Under the pieces are notes generated by a model, which made no database searches, was not told the origin of the DNA, and saw nothing but the letters and a program-made list of their open reading frames with translations. From Nitrospira sp. (GTDB lineage: Bacteria; Nitrospirota; Nitrospiria; Nitrospirales; Nitrospiraceae): a stretch of 64,000 nucleotides of DNA. Made by a program: the position numbers and the translations under genes. Positions 63,626 to 64,000 of this stretch are shown here, in pieces. Location of the stretch: positions 1,962,179 through 2,026,178 of the forward strand of contig CP126121.1 in NCBI GenBank assembly GCA_030123625.1, in the 5' to 3' direction. How positions within the stretch are numbered: the stretch's first letter is position 1; every line of letters starts with the position of its first letter.

Positions 63626-64000
63626 TATCTTGGACTGGCTCCAATCACTGTCGGCAACGGAATATGAGAACCCGTGCTTCCTCCGAACAGACTCTTCCAG
63701 GAAGCGTGTTCTTGTACCTGCAGATCCTTTTCCCACAGCGACTCCAAAATGCGGATTTCCGAAGAAGATCCTCCGTCCATAGCCATCGCTTGACGTACAG
63801 AAGGAAGCGTCTCCTTAAAACACCGACCAACGTCGTATAAACGAACGGCTCCGAGACTCCTGAGGAGAAGAATGTGCCCGGTATCCGTTTCAGCGACTAT
63901 CGTCTGATAAGCATGCTTCCCGCTTTCACGAACGCGGATCTTACCGGTTAGGTCCAGAAGCATCAAAGCCTGTGCCGCTTCACGGTAACGCGGCTGTTCT
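63625..64000 (-). CDS. Phosphodiester glycosidase-like protein (3' part, cut by window)
   Basis: The frame is open to the right edge, so only about the last 125 residues are present. They include IVAETDTGHILLL and the segment QAMAMDGGSSSEI, which matches the DGGxSS motif of the NAGPA/phosphodiester glycosidase family (DUF2233). The rest of the protein lies outside. It overlaps the lipoprotein gene by one base. The family cleaves GlcNAc-phosphodiester or related bonds; identification rests on this motif. Confidence 0.7.
   Translation of the reverse strand, partial: EQPRYREAAQALMLLDLTGKIRVRESGKHAYQTIVAETDTGHILLLRSLGAVRLYDVGRCFKETLPSVRQAMAMDGGSSSEIRILESLWEKDLQVQEHASWKSLFGGSTGSHIPLPTVIGASPR

Overview
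The window most likely comes from a comammox-type Nitrospira (phylum Nitrospirota). The main evidence is a complete stand-alone ammonia monooxygenase subunit C gene (amoC, 58341-59150, minus strand) with its Asp/His/His metal ligands. The rest fits a Gram-negative chemolithoautotroph: an alginate-export-type outer-membrane porin, many small secreted and lipoproteins, Tat components, and a c-type cytochrome. No nitrite oxidoreductase gene is in view, so the genus is an inference.

Layout. 1-4400 is a gene-poor accessory stretch: an XRE antitoxin-like gene behind a decayed toxin remnant, a degenerate second copy of that locus, an unrecognised 484-aa zinc-motif protein, and a fragment of a large SNF2-type helicase. 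4400-22550 holds a MoxR-DUF58-transglutaminase operon, a ChaN-type lipoprotein just behind a 190-bp MITE-like repeat, a SWIM zinc-finger/coiled-coil protein, the tesA / ybbA-ybbP cluster, a PilZ protein, an M1 aminopeptidase and rpiA. Two short membrane proteins, at 4414 and 12951, are paralogues. 22800-24500 is a lipoprotein and an IS630-family element that split an older reading frame. 24500-29755 is a minus-strand block: glucokinase, 6-phosphogluconolactonase and a glucose-6-phosphate isomerase C-terminal remnant, then an envelope cluster of two L,D-transpeptidases, a catalytically empty relative and a coiled-coil lipoprotein.

30100-38550 is the conserved run rpmH-rnpA-yidD-yidC-mnmE-mnmG-rsmG-parA-parB, usually found near the chromosome origin, with two perfect parS palindromes on either side of rsmG. 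It starts from a consensus sigma-70 promoter. dnaA is not next to rpmH. Two bactofilins, mnmA, two TatA/B-like proteins and the porin follow.

43670-64000 is mixed housekeeping and accessory DNA: thrH-like phosphatase, EVE protein, a small HExxH peptidase, RicT, a DUF1264 protein, a monohaem cytochrome c, a BrkB-family membrane protein, a cytochrome P450, a DUF4118 histidine kinase, tRNA-Lys/Arg/Glu, HU, a MoaD-like protein, rfbC, the orphan amoC with a strong terminator, then a co-directional run of DUF1566, TIGR01777 epimerase, DUF523/DUF1722, CbiX-like and pyrE. A lipoprotein and a phosphodiester-glycosidase-like gene cut by the window edge close the window.

No CRISPR array, prophage or large defence island is visible. 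All family names rest on motif and sequence recognition by eye; no database search was run.
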